From Phoebastria nigripes (lineage: Eukaryota; Chordata; Aves; Procellariiformes; Diomedeidae): 64,000 nucleotides of DNA. The position numbers were made by a program, and so were the translations under genes. A model generated the notes under the pieces. The model saw only the letters and a list, made by a program, of their open reading frames with translations. It had not been told where the DNA came from and did no database searches. Shown piece by piece: positions 24,691 through 36,985 of the stretch. Location: NCBI GenBank assembly GCA_035582835.1, contig JAYKAV010000444.1, positions 618,027 through 682,026 of the forward strand, given 5' to 3'. Position 1 is the stretch's first letter; the number at the start of each line of letters is the position of its first letter.

Positions 24691-27600
24691 CTTAATTCAG
24701 AGAGTAAAATCCTAGTGCTGTTGAACTTGGAGGTAGAATACATCATTGGTGCAGGGTGCTCACATTCATGGTGGTCAGATCCAGGACAAACACAGTACAG
24801 GCTTGGGAGAGGACGGCAATCTTAATTCCTTCTCACGTGATGTAAGTTTAAATTGGGTCCCTAGGTATAGTTCAATAATAAATATGTGATAAACTACTGA
24901 ACTTTTGGAAGTTTTCCCTGGAAAGTTGTAAAATATGCAAAGTGTTGCTTGAGAGACTGAAATGGATTCTTCACAGTCCTGTTTACCCAGTAGATCATAT
25001 GTGTTTAGTAAGTATTTTAAATCCTTTATTAGGGTTACCCAAAAGAGTTATTTTGTTCTAGCAGTTAAATCAATATTTAGGCAGGTTTAAGCTACTTATA
25101 ATTTTTTCCAAGGCACTGCAATGGCTTATTGTGCTTTAATCTTTCCTAAAAGAACACATTTAGAAAGTATTTTTAAGTACTTTGAAGAAATATTATGACA
25201 CTTTGTTGACAAGGTAACTCCATCTAGACAGCAACATGAGGAAAAACTGAAAAGACAGGGATTACTTGACTTGGAAAAAAGAGTAAAGAACATTCTCAAA
25301 CATATTTCCATGACTCTTCTCTGAGCTGAAACTGATGAATAGAAAGTTATAAGGGTTGTGGATTTTGGTGCTTTTTACACCTTATCCTAGGACTATGAGT
25401 TCTACCAATGCATGATGTTAATACTAAGTACTTCTTGTGTATTGTGCACAAAAGTGCTTTATAACGCGTTGGGAAAATAGGCAGTTGCTTGATGGTTTCT
25501 GCGAAGTAATATTTTATATCGTGCTTCTAGAAAGTAGTTTTCTCTTTAGAAGTTGCTAAAACACAGCTTATGAAGCCTTGGTTTTATTTTTAAGCTATCG
25601 AAAACTATGTTTAAAACATAGTTGCTATCCAGAAACTTTCCATCTCAACATGGCAAGTACGTATAGCAAAAATGAATTGATTTTCAGACTGAATTGCCTG
25701 AACCATATTTCACACATTATAAGATGCATAAACACATACTGGTAGAAAAGACTTGGCCTTGAAAATACACTGCTTATGTATATAGGAATCTACAGGATGA
25801 GGTTCTTCATTTATTGCATGAGATGGCCAACACAGAATTGGAGGAATTTCTTTATAGTAATTAAACAAATTACCTGAGAGAGAATGTAGATGTTAATTTT
25901 AACATTTCATTTAATACTTCCCTGGGCCTTCTATATCTACGTAAACTGGAACTGGGATTTTTGTTTGAATCCTTGAAATACTCCCACTTCTTGTTTATTC
26001 TCAGTGGTAGTATCACACTCCTATCCCATGTTTTTAGGGTAAAATAGAACGTCCAAGTTAATGATCAGACTTTTATTCCTACCACAGAAGATAATGATTT
26101 ATTTGACTTTGGCCATCTTGGAAACATCCTGGTGCACAGGAATCAAGCAGAGAAATACATAAGAAATCTTTATTGATTTATACATACAATGACATTTACA
26201 GTGTGTGGTTGCCCAAAGTAGCAACATACAATTTGATCTGAGCATGGATATAAGTTCTTGGGCTCAGCCTCAAGAATAAAAAAAAGGCAAAACTGGAATT
26301 CAAGGAAATGATCAGAGACTCAATCTTCTGAAGTAGTTCTAACTCATTTTGCATGTCGTTCAACTTAAATCATCAGATCATATTTCTATATCAAAATGGC
26401 AANTTTTGTTTTGGAAAGCTGCTTGCTGTAGATGAGAGTTTTGTGAGGGAATGAAGGTCACCACAAAAAACTCAGCAGTTACGTGATATGGTATCTAAAA
26501 CACTGGCATGATTTCCCTACTCCAAACAAAGGCAAATTTTGAAGTTTACCATTGCTGTGCCAGCAATGAGAGCCGTGTCATCAGATCTGAATCCAAACTT
26601 TAGATTTGTTTGTGAATTCAAGACTTTCATCAAGTCATGTGCAAAGGTGGGCCTGTATCAAAACACAGTAGGTAAGTATATTTGATTCTGGTGTAGATCA
26701 AACGTGTTGCATGCTCCTGTATCATCAATGGGCTTTACGAAATACAATGCAAAATATCTTATATCCGGGTTGGACCTGAGCATTATAACATCTACTCAAA
26801 TAGTGTCATTGGATTGTCATTGTACTCGTGGTCACTTTGGTGATTCTGGAGACACACAGAAGGCAAACATGGTTTTATGCCTTTACTCAGTAGTGGAGTT
26901 GAGAGTAGAATAGAGTTTGCTCTCTTCAACAGATGGGTTTTATATCCAGTCCAGAGAGAGAACAAATGTTCTCCTATATGGAACATTGCCAGTTTGAATC
27001 TTGATGAAAGGGTTAGTGTCTTTGGATATGGGCCCTGGAAATGGCTGATTTAATACTATGTCTTTTACCATTTATCTTGGCAGCTGATGTTTTACCAGTG
27101 GCACCATGTGTTTATATACAGGGTTATCCAAAGAGAAGAGTAAATGGAATGAGGGGACACCCATGACTTGTGTAGGTCATGTTGTTGTAGTAATGTATTC
27201 CCAGTGCCAAACTGGACAGCTTCTTCCCCTAAAACCTCTGTCTGTCATCAGCCTGTATTTCGATTTCCCTTCAGTGTATTTGGACTGTGTTTTAGGCCAC
27301 ATATTTTTAAAGTAGCTATTGGTAATTTCAAAATGTTTTACTATCTCCACTTCACCAGACTTTAATACCAAGGCCGGTGGGTTATAAGAGCTGGAAGCCA
27401 TATCCAGTAGCACTTCTATGGACAATGTCTTCTGCAGGGGACATGTTGCTTTTTAAAAGACCACATCGTTAACCTCTTAAGACTGTTATTTGTGAAAGAG
27501 AGAACTGAATGTGACTGTTGCATCTTGAGGTCTGACTTTTGACAGCTCCGCTCTTCATTTCCAACCAAGGAATTACTGTTGTTTATTCCTTTCTCAAAGA

Positions 27601-28920
27601 GATTCAAGTGGAAATAGGCTGAGGATGGGTCACCGCAGAGTCTCTCCTTATAAGGCTTCCCTTCACCCGCCATCAGGAGGCTAAAGGTGCTGTTACTACC
27701 AACTCATCTCTATGTTTTAAGTTCTCCATGAATGACGTGTTAGGCTGCTGGGAAGATACTACAACCAAAGTACTGTCCCAAGAGCTCCCTCTGAGTTTAC
27801 CAGATAAACTATCATAAATTTAATGGGCAACTGAAATCCTATTCATGGCTTTCACTGTAGCATATTTTCAGTTAAAGGGATCTCGTTGCAGGATATGTGT
27901 CACAGCAAAACATAGATTTTGCATTGCTTTATTAGAAAGCATTGGACTGTCCCCATTTAAATGTACTGTACTAGGGATGTTATTGTCATCTGTGCATTGA
28001 CACAGTATATTGTGTGAGTGATCCAAGTTTTAATGGCTTTATACTCTCCGTCAACATGATGTATCATAATTGCTTTTTTGGACCAGTTACAAGCTGAGCG
28101 TAAATATTTAGTATTAATGAATTCGGGTTTATTATGTGTAAGTGTATCTGCAGTGCAGCAAATATGCATCCATCCATGAAGCATCTTAGCATGCTCAGGG
28201 CAGGACTTCCCCCTTTCTTTCTCGTTGTCCTCTTCTTCCTGCTTATCTGCCTACTGAAAGGCAAAATAACTTGCCTCTGTTTTTCTCCAGTTGTTACTGG
28301 TCCCCTCAGCCTTGGCACTTCACCACGTTTACTGTACACACTGTTGCATTTCTATCTGTCATGTTTTGTTANGGGCAGATTGCCCAAATAGTCAAATCCA
28401 TTCACAGGTCGCTGGCCGAGGGCTGTTATCATATCAACAACATGAGGTATTTTATTTTATCCTTTTTGTATATATCTTCTATTTTACATACCATCAGACT
28501 TTTGCTTCACCTGCCAGTGTGCTGGGAAGCTTTGGAAAGCAACGTGGGAAAGAATAAAATGACAGCTGTAGATAAGCCAAAAGCACATTCTGCCCTTGCT
28601 TTCCAGGTCTGAGGCCTCACTGCAAACCCCTTCTGTGCTCTCAGGCCAAAGGCTTGGCCTTCTCCTGAGAGACTGCCATTGTCAATTGTGTCAAAAGAGA
28701 GTGAGTTGGGGGGGTCTTCATAGTGTCAACAGCTTCTTCCTGAATTAGTGATCTGTGACGGCTTGTGATGCACCCCTCTCTGAAGGCTCTGGGGCTGTGT
28801 TCTGGCATGCTGCACTGCATTCAGACCAGTATTTGTTGTGTATTTCAGAGGTGAAATTCTAACCACATAGAGAAAAGCAGAAGTGTGACAGAAGGGAAGG
28901 GTGGTTCTGGTTTTGAGATT

Positions 28921-29060
28921 GGAGCCTGGGAATTATGGGACGTGGGTTCAGGTTTTTGCTTGGGTGTATGTTCTGCATCATCTTCCAACCTTTGAAATGG
29001 TGCAATAGCAGTTATCCCACAGAGATAAGTAAATTATTAGGAGATGCTCAGGTACTGTAA
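28921..29060 (+). mobile_element. Possible MIR-like relic
   Basis: GGAGCCTGGGAATTATGGG followed by GTGGGTTCAGG resembles the 5' core of MIR. Later, GAAATGGTGCAATAGCAGTT and ATCCCACAGAGATAAGTAAA sit where its 3' part would be. The order is right but the identity is low, so this could be chance. Confidence 0.22.
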
Positions 29061-30403
29061 GTCTATGAGACTATATAACTATACAAGACAGCTGTACAGA
29101 CTGGACCCCACTATCTCAGTGGGTCTTCTGAAGTCCTTGCCATCCTCCGGCCGCGCAGCTCCATCTGTAGGCCTCACTCCTCTCTGCCAAAACAAACTGC
29201 ATCTATCTGTGTAGACTCAAGGGTGGCCCCTGCTTTCCCCAGTGCTCCTCATGCTCTCCTTTCCCCTTGTCGCTAGTTTAAGATCAACTGTTGTAAAGCA
29301 TTGTCAGAAGAACAGGCATACAGCTGGCTACAGCTGTGGTGGTGCTGGACATTTGCACAGAAGTTCCCTCAGTGTGTAACATGGAGCGCACAGGGCAATT
29401 GGTGGTCCTGCAGTACAGGGGGCATACAGAAAGGAGAAGAAAGGACTGTGAAAAGATGAGACCAAAATCAAAGGCTGAGAGAAATGAGAAAAAGAGAGCA
29501 GTGGATGTTTCTCTCCACAAAGTCCTTGTGAATCTTTAGGTTTCCTGCTGCCTTCTCACATTTTATAAATGGACTGAACAGAGGGAGTTTATATTCCTAA
29601 ACCTAACGCGAGATGCTGCTAGTCTTCTGTGAAATTGGTTGGATACCTAGTGATAAGCTAATACTTAGTAGCAGTTTTCCCCCTCATGACAGCATGAATC
29701 CTAAATACCCAGTTTTATTTGGTGTCTTTTGTAATAAGGCAGATGATCTTCTTGTTAAGGCATGACTAGGGTAGAGCCAGGCTCCCTCTGCACGGGCTTG
29801 CTAGTCTGACGAGATGCTTCTGAGCTGTTACGGCTCCTGGGGAGCAAGAGCCTCCTGGGGGCCAAGGCTGGCTGTGGTGGTACTGCCTGCTGGACGCATG
29901 CCCACTGTTCCTGCCTCAGGAGACAGTGTAGATAAAATAAATGCAGGGGAAGGGGAAAGAGGGTGTTGAGGCCACCTTGTTCCAGTAGGGTAGCTGGCCA
30001 GTGGCTTGGTCTGCTTCTCTCAATCCTGAGCCTCTGTTGGCCTGTGGCTTTAAAGTTTGGTACCCAAAGAGAACGCATGGTTCTGCAACAGTCATGTAAT
30101 TGCTCTGGGTCTGAGATGACCTGTCCTGTGGTTAATAATGTACGCATATTTCACAGAACTGCCCAGAAAGTGGTAGGCATTTTTGGAGATCAGGATGACT
30201 ACATCTCTAATGCCACCAATAAAATTGCCATTTATATTAAAAGCCCCAGAGTGCTTAAAATTTAGTTGGAGGTCATAGATGAGACATCGCTTAATTTTCT
30301 CCTGCCCTTGCAAAATCACAGTCAATTTTTGCTGCTGTTTTTAATAATAAATTGAGGAAAATATGCATGCTGTAAACCTTTTAGCTATGATCATTTAAAC
30401 TCA

Positions 30404-30516
30404 GTTTTCTTTTTTTCCCATTTTCCTCTTTCCTCCGTTTTCCTCTTTCCTCCATTTTCCTTTTTTTCCTTTTTTTTTTTCCTTTTTTTCCTTTTTTTCT
30501 TTTTTTCCTTTTTTCG
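30404..30516. repeat. Pyrimidine-only tract, (CCTTTTTT)n-like
   Basis: More than 100 bases contain almost only C and T, made of TTTTCCTCTTTCCTCC units that shift into TTTTTTTCC units. The strand asymmetry is extreme. It is a degenerate minisatellite-like array. Confidence 0.85.
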
Positions 30517-33500
30517 TTTAAGTGTTAGTAAATAACCTTAATATGATTTTTAAAAAAAGTGGAGACAAGTAATAAGGCCTGTTTTGGATAGCTTGGAGGC
30601 CCAGCTGTTAGCTGATGGAAGACCTTTCTCATGTAATCTCTTGTAATTTACTTAACGTTGCTAATATTTTATAGTCGTAACTGCAGTGGAATAAGAACTC
30701 TACAGTCATTCTGTAGGGAACTCAGCCCTCAAATTGCATATAAAAACTCTGNGTTGCTGGAGCCTGCTGTAGGTTCAACTCACTGAGCTACTCAGTGGTT
30801 TTATTAGCAATATTAACTAAGAGCACGTGTACACCTGCTCCTGGAAATTTTAAAGTTGCTTTGGAGAATTCCAAACTGGGTTTCCGTTGTGAAAGAGTCA
30901 TCAGAACAAGCTTGTATTGCTAGTTGCCATATATCCCTCTCGTATGTCTAACAAAGAAACTCTCCAACTTGTTTTGCCCATTGACCTCCTAGTCACTTTA
31001 AATCCCAGTGGAGGCAAGCTTCTTTGAGGGTCTAGAATTACTTATTTTTTGTTCAGCCTTCCAAGTATAAAGTTAAAACTGTATAGATGAATTTCCCTTT
31101 GCCTTAATACAACAAGATTCAGAGTCTATCAAACACATCACTGCAAGCTGACCGTAATAATAATCTGAGTTTATAGACTCACTCAGCCTGAAAATAAATT
31201 GAAAGGTACTAGAATTAGTTTCTTGCAGGAACATTTTCTGCCACAGAAGTTCTAATGAGCAGGTTACGGACAGACTTGGCAAGGACTGTAATAAGAATAA
31301 AACACATTAGGAATGGAAGCTAGCAAAAAAAATAGAAAATGCAGCAAAACAAGAAGGATCAACAATGGTCATTATTCCGAAAGAATACCCATGGAATTAT
31401 TAAGTTATATATTGGAGCATTGTCATTGGAAAATGGCACTCGCTGAGACTGAAGCTTTCTCCGTAAGATGTGTAAATTGTATGTGCGGGAGGTATACGNG
31501 TGTGTATAACTCTGTCTCTAAAGGAAATTTCGGGGAGCTTGAATCTCAAGAAGTTTGTTTTGTGCGTGATTTAGTCCCAGTTTTGTCTCTCAATTACCTT
31601 GCACTTTGCAGTTAAAAGGCAGGAGAGGGGAACAGCCCTGACGTGACCAAGTGACTGGGGAGACCTGTCTGACTCACACTCCTCCTAGCTGAGCCACAAG
31701 ATGCAGCAGGGCACAGAGTGCTCCTCTCCAGGGAAAGCCTTAGTCGTTTGTCCAGCCATTCATATGCACTATAGTCACACTGAGTGACTTGACTTCTAAG
31801 AAGGTTGACATTTGTTTATTTTCATAGAAAACAGAACTGTTTGTTGATAGCCAACTCTAACCCTGTAGTCCTGACAAAGCATATGAAGTATTAGTGGGAA
31901 GGGTCCAAGCCTGGCTTTGGCAAAGGATGTGATGTGCCTGTCTGTGATAATGGGACAGAGGGGACTAGGGAATGTATGCCTGCTCAGGTTTCTCAGTTTT
32001 GTAGTGTTTTTTTCAAACTTGAGACATCATGTTGAATTTGACCCTCTGGTCTCAAAAGTAAGATGCTACTGATTTGATCAGCTTAGATGTTTGCTTCCTA
32101 CAAGCCTGCCTCTGTGATAGCTTCATGACTTTGCAATCAGACACTTCCCAGCTGAAATAGGTAGTCATTTCATATTCTGACAACTGATGTAAACCTTTTG
32201 TGGAAGTAATATTGATGTCTTTTAAATGGGATCTTTAACTGGTCTCATTGTACATCAGTATTAATACAGGAATTCAGTCTTTCATTTCCTGGCTGTATTC
32301 CTGTTTTGTTTAATCATTTAAAAAAAAAAATCCATAGACTTTCTTTGTTCTTTTCAGTTCATCAGCCAAATTTAANGTTTATGTCGTGAGAGTGAAAAAC
32401 ATAGGAAAATAGTTGGTTTCTAGCTACTTGTGGTGTGTGCAAGTGGAAGGGTCTAGTAACAGACTTGGGGATATGTCTGGCTTTCCTCTTTTGGGTATGC
32501 ACTACTCAATTCTGCTGGAAGTGAGGAATAAAATCAGTGCTGTTCATTTTCCTATAATTTGAAGCAATCCATTTTCTCCTAGCCTGAAATTCAGGTTACT
32601 TCCCAATCCCATTGTGTTCACAACATGAAGGAGACACTCATCTGTTCAGTCCTAAAAAAGAAAATTCAAATTCAGCTTTAACATGTCTCTTTGCTGATGT
32701 GGGCTTTCTCTGACACACACTGATTGCCTGTCATACTCTGTAAATCAAAGTTATATATCTACATGCCCCATACTACTACTGCTGAAAAGGGATCTAATTG
32801 TTTCTCTATTTAGCTTGAAGGACAATAAACACAGATTAATAAGCATATGCATAAATAACTCATATGTATTATGAAAGATTATNATTTGCATTTATTTTTA
32901 TCTGCATTTCAAGAATTATAGATGCTAGCATCTATTAGACAATCCAGTTTTGTCACTTTCACAGTAGGGAATCTCTTCCTGGGAGATATTTTCTTTCCTT
33001 GACACTATTCTTTCATGAGCCTTCTTGAAGTTGATCTGGGTCTTGAATCAAAGCTATCCTAAAGATTTTACTGGATACACCTGTGAAGTATGAACTCCCT
33101 TTTAATATCTGAGGGTGGATTAAAAACTTCAGCTTGGATCACTCGCAAACATCTGCAAAACTCCATAGTTTTGACTTCCCAAGTTTTTTCTCTAGTGTCT
33201 CGCAATCCTTAGATAGTGTTTAGTTTTTCCTTCCAGAATCCAACAGCAGGATTACAAAAGAGCTCTCATTTTAAGAGTGTGTTGTTACTTGTGGATATAA
33301 AGCAAAACTTGAAAACATGACCACATGTAACCATATAACTCAAAACCCCCAATGGGAAATATGCTGGTTTTACCCTTTACCTCCACACAGATTGTAGAAG
33401 GCACATTTTAGAGCTGCAATAATGTGATTGTGCTTCTTCTATCTTTTCTTACCTCTAATCATCTGCTTTTGTTGTAAAGCAATGCATCCACTGGCTAAAT

Positions 33501-35675
33501 AACTAGGTGCTGATAGGTTTTATTTAACAATTGTTATCTTTCACTTCTTACTGAGTAAAAAATAAAATGCAGAGAGATTTTAGGGACCAGAATAATGAGC
33601 TGGTCGTCACCAGAACTGTTAATGTTTCTGCATGCCATTCTAGGTAGCCTAGAAAACCATTTCCCAGGCAAATTCACAGAAGTGTGTGTGAAGCCCAGTG
33701 CAGTTCATCCTTCTTAGAACTCAGTAGCCCTTTACTGCATTTAGTAAGTGGGTGACAGTGCCTATTAAAAGATATATTGCCATGAGCTCTCTGTAGAACT
33801 TGAAAGCCTGCCTGATCCAGTACTATATATAATGGCCTAAAATGTTTGGGTCGAGGCTGCTCTGGTTTAAGGTTTTTATCNTGAGATCATCTTGAAGGAA
33901 TTTTTTTTTGGCTTAGCATTATGAAACTTGAAATCCTGGGGTAGCCAGTGCAGTAAGCACACAGCAGCAGGCTTCTGTGTCCTGTGTGGGCACTGGGCAG
34001 CAGGTCAGGGAAAGGAGCATATTCTGGCGCAGAGAACNACAGTATTTTCTTGTTTTCAAAAAAAAAAGCAGAGTTGAATTGCTTACTAGAGACACACAGA
34101 TATCCCTTTGTGCTGCCTAGTCTGCAGACTAGCTGATTTGGGCTGCAGTGCTTGGTGCATATATACAAGGTATGTATGCCAGCCCCTTGCTGGCTTAAGT
34201 TGTTTTAAAGTAGACTGCTGCCTGCCATGTAGCATTGGGAGATGGAAAAACAGTTCATACTGTGTCAGGGTTATGGTTTCTAGATAGAAGACTTTTCAAA
34301 GGGTCTTAAGTGACCTAGAAATGTACATACACTAAAATTTACTACCAGCAGCTTTGCAGATTTTAATAGTAATTCTTAATGTGTTGCTGCTTTTCTTTGC
34401 ACTATTTTTGGTTTGTCATCTTTTTGTAAAATGAGTTCCAGACTTTGTGTAACCCCAGTTGCCACAGCTCACCACCTCANTGCACAGAAAGCACTATTTC
34501 TTGCAAGCTCAGATAATTCCAACATGCCACTCTATGAATGACAGCTCCAAAGAGCTACCTGAGGAATAAAAGGAGTTTACACCCTTTTAGTATGAACAGC
34601 AGTGAGCTGATCACCTCTCACGCAGGGAACTAAACCAGTATGTTCCCCATTTAGTTTACCATTATACCATTAAATGCANGTTACAAGGTCATTTGCTCTT
34701 TGTTTTAATGTTTTAACTCCCTAAAAAATCCTTACACAGATTTTCACAGCTTGGAAAACATACTTACTGTTGCTTTAGAATTTCATCTCACTGCAGCTTC
34801 ATAGGCTTTAGTGATGATCCTTTGGGCAATGTAAGTATATGTCACTAAAGGAGCATTTAAGTACTACCTTCCTTCAGTGTCAGAGCTTGTTGGATGTAGT
34901 TTTTGCTGAACTATTTGGCAAAAAGCTAACCCTGCAAGAAAAAAAACAACCCACAACACAGCAGTGACCAAAAAATAATAATTAGCTGAACATCCCCATT
35001 TGCAAAAGTAATTCTGAGAGTGATGAAAATCAGTGTGTGCTGATTTTTGGCAGCTTTGGCAGTTTATTGGCAGCTTTTATTGTAGCCGGTTGTCTCTGGT
35101 GTTAAATTCCCATGTATGTAGAGACCTTTTAGTAGTCTGCTAGAGTTACTGGATCTGGCCCATTAGCTCTGTGCGTGGACACAGAGCAGGAAAGAATTTC
35201 TGTACTTTGCATTTGGACAATTCGCCTTGATTTCTAAAGGGAATACATGGACATGCAATGAACGTATTGGAAGACCTAAGTGTGGAATTGGTTCAGGGGC
35301 ACTCTGGGTACATGTATGCATGGGACAAGTTATACTTTTGCTGGCTAGCCTCTTTCAGTGTCCTGACTGAAATCGTTAAGTCTTAACCACCTATATGCTC
35401 ATTACACTTGCTTTTCACACACCTGACATGCAATATTAAATCAACTGTGTTTCTGAAAATATAATGTCCTTTTTTATTTACTTCTCTGAACAAATAACCA
35501 GCTTCTGACAACCCTGGCTAAGAAACTGACATCCATCAAGACAAGGAAAGAGTTGTTTTATATTATTATTTCTAAATTTAGGTGTGGAGCACATTAATAT
35601 TCTGTTGTGGCAATAATGGTCACTTTGCTATGGATAAAAAAGTGATATAAGNAGAGAGATTTTCCAAGCAACTTT
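30517..35675 (+). other. NYAP2: Intronic DNA upstream of the NYAP2 exon, part 4
   Basis: Ordinary AT-rich unique sequence. N bases are unusually frequent here (about nine between 30.7 and 35.7 kb). I see no gene, RNA or clear repeat before the LTR. Confidence 0.5.
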
Positions 35676-35680
35676 GTATC
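35676..35680. repeat. Target-site duplication, left copy (GTATC)
   Basis: GTATC directly abuts the TGTTG terminus of the LTR and is repeated exactly at the other end. Confidence 0.88.
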
Positions 35681-35809
35681 TGTTGTGGTTTAACCCCAGC
35701 CAGCACCTAAACACCATGCAGCCACTNGCTCACCCCCCGCCTCCCGTAGGATGGGGGAGAGAATCNGGAGGGCACAAGCACAAGAACTCNTGGGTTGAGA
35801 TAAAACCAG

Positions 35810-35815
35810 TTTAAT
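35810..35815 (-). terminator. LTR polyadenylation signal ATTAAA
   Basis: ATTAAA on the minus strand about 95 bases downstream of the TATA box, in the R region. It is followed on that strand by a T/G-bearing stretch as in a poly(A) site. Confidence 0.5.
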
Positions 35816-35904
35816 AATTGAAATAAACAAAGTAGAACGGTAATAATGACAATGGTAACAATAACAATAATAGGACACCAGAGCGGCCCCCCCCCCCAAT
35901 TTAG

Positions 35905-35912
35905 TTTTTATA
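35905..35912 (-). promoter_or_regulatory. LTR core promoter TATA box
   Basis: TATAAAAA on the minus strand, preceded there by TGACGTTACATGG-type sequence (a CRE-like ACGTCA upstream). It lies between the LTR's U3 and R parts, where the promoter of an LTR is expected. Activity is not shown. Confidence 0.55.
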
Positions 35913-36167
35913 CTGAGCATGACGTTACATGGTATGGAATACCCCATCGGCCAGCTGGGTCAACCACCCCGGCTATGCTCCCCCCGCCAGCTTCCCCTGC
36001 ACCTGGCAGGGCATGAGAGGCCAAAAAGTGCCCGGTGCAAGCACCACCCAGCAGCACCCAAAACATCAATGGGCCATCAGCGCTCCTATTATACCAAACC
36101 CAAAACACAGCACACCCCCCCAGCTACTGGGAAGAAAGTTAACTCTGTCCCAGCCGGAACCAGGACA

Positions 36168-36172
36168 GTATC
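36168..36172. repeat. Target-site duplication, right copy (GTATC)
   Basis: GTATC directly follows the AGGACA terminus of the LTR and is identical to the left copy. No drift since insertion is visible at these five bases. Confidence 0.88.
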
Positions 36173-36806
36173 TTAGCGAACAAGCCTCTCCAGGCTTTGA
36201 CGCTGAGAGCTGTCGATACTGATGTACAGGATTTCATGTAGTTTTATTTACCAGATTGAGACTGTCCGGGGAAGAAGGAGAGAGAGAGACCGGTGTACAC
36301 GTCTGTGTGGAGTGATTTCCCTTTCCTGTCTTCTGGGTTTATCACACCTGTGAAAAATGTTTCACTTAGTTTTTGGAGTCTTTGTTGCATTTTGCAAGGC
36401 ACAGACAGATATTCATGCTGTCCAGTTAAATCACAAAGTGGTGATCAACAAATGAGCTGAAACCTTCCCTCCAGAAATCAGAAGGAATAGAAAGATGGTA
36501 ATATGTATACTTAATAGCACAAGGTTAGTAATGCTAGCTGTAAAGTCAAGGCAATGGACTCCAGCAGGGCTGTTCCAGTGCAAAAATGGATTTTCTGGTG
36601 AAGATTTGTATGGGTTCCAGCACCTGTGACAGTAAGGTATGTATCCAGCGGAGCGTTTAAGTAGTTAGGGTGGAGTAATCTGCAGTAAGTTAAATTTTTG
36701 TGTTTCCTGTGAAAACCAGTTCAGCACACAGAAACATTGTAAGTAGGGAAAATACCCAAGTAAGCCTTGCGCTTTTTTGTAGGAACTTGCGCTCTGCATT
36801 CTCTGT
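36173..36806 (+). other. NYAP2: Intronic DNA between the LTR and the ATT-rich block
   Basis: Unique sequence with a short GAGAGAGAGA run near 36280. Nothing else is recognised. Confidence 0.5.
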
Positions 36807-36985
36807 ATTTTTAAATAAAAATTTATTTATATTATTTATTATTATTATAATTAAATATTATTATTTATAATTATTATAATAATGATAATATTATATTAAT
36901 ATAATAATATTATATTAATTTTATTATTATAATTAAATATTATTATTTATTATTATTTATTTTTAAATAAAAATTTAAAAATACA
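36807..36985. repeat. ATT/AT-rich block with internal direct and inverted repeats
   Basis: About 180 bases are almost entirely A and T. A 30-base unit containing ATTATAATTAAATATTATT occurs perfectly at 36839-36868 and again at 36921-36950. Both edges carry the self-complementary TTTTTAAATAAAAATTTA (near 36809 and near 36959). The block has the form of an expanded (ATT)n microsatellite that duplicated internally. It can fold into hairpins. Confidence 0.8.

Larger units (their letters stand above)
19481..30403 (+). other. NYAP2: Intronic DNA upstream of the NYAP2 exon, part 3
   Basis: Non-coding sequence with two ancient palindromic-repeat fragments (19.7 and 21.4 kb), one probable MIR relic (24.6 kb) and a weak MIR-like stretch (28.9-29.1 kb). 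GC-richer patches at 20.7-21.0 kb and 29.75-30.1 kb carry overlapping chance frames of 92-130 codons with no known domain. Confidence 0.55.
35681..36167 (-). mobile_element. Solo ERVL-like LTR with 5-bp target-site duplication
   Basis: The plus strand begins TGTTGTGGTTTAACCCCAGC and the element ends ...CCAGGACA, so on the minus strand it runs TGTCCTGG...CCACAACA with canonical TG...CA termini. The 5-bp GTATC stands immediately on each side (35676-35680 and 36168-36172). A 5-bp duplication is typical of class III ERVL integration. Read on the minus strand it has a TATAAAAA box (35905-35912), then a C-run, an ATT-rich stretch and an ATTAAA polyadenylation signal (35810-35815), which gives U3-R-U5 order. 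I recognise the ends as an LTR family that is abundant in Neoaves, but I do not assign a family name. There is no internal gag-pol sequence, so it is a solo LTR left by LTR-LTR recombination. It lies antisense inside the NYAP2 intron. Three N bases fall in its U5 end. Confidence 0.92.

Noticed and set aside
29755..30147. 130-codon minus-strand frame
   Set aside because: Located in a locally GC-rich stretch, with no recognised domain and overlapped by a plus frame at 29963-30265.
35881..36222. Plus-strand frames of 85-97 codons inside the LTR
   Set aside because: They read the LTR in antisense and continue past its end. There is no internal retroviral coding region, so they are not genes.
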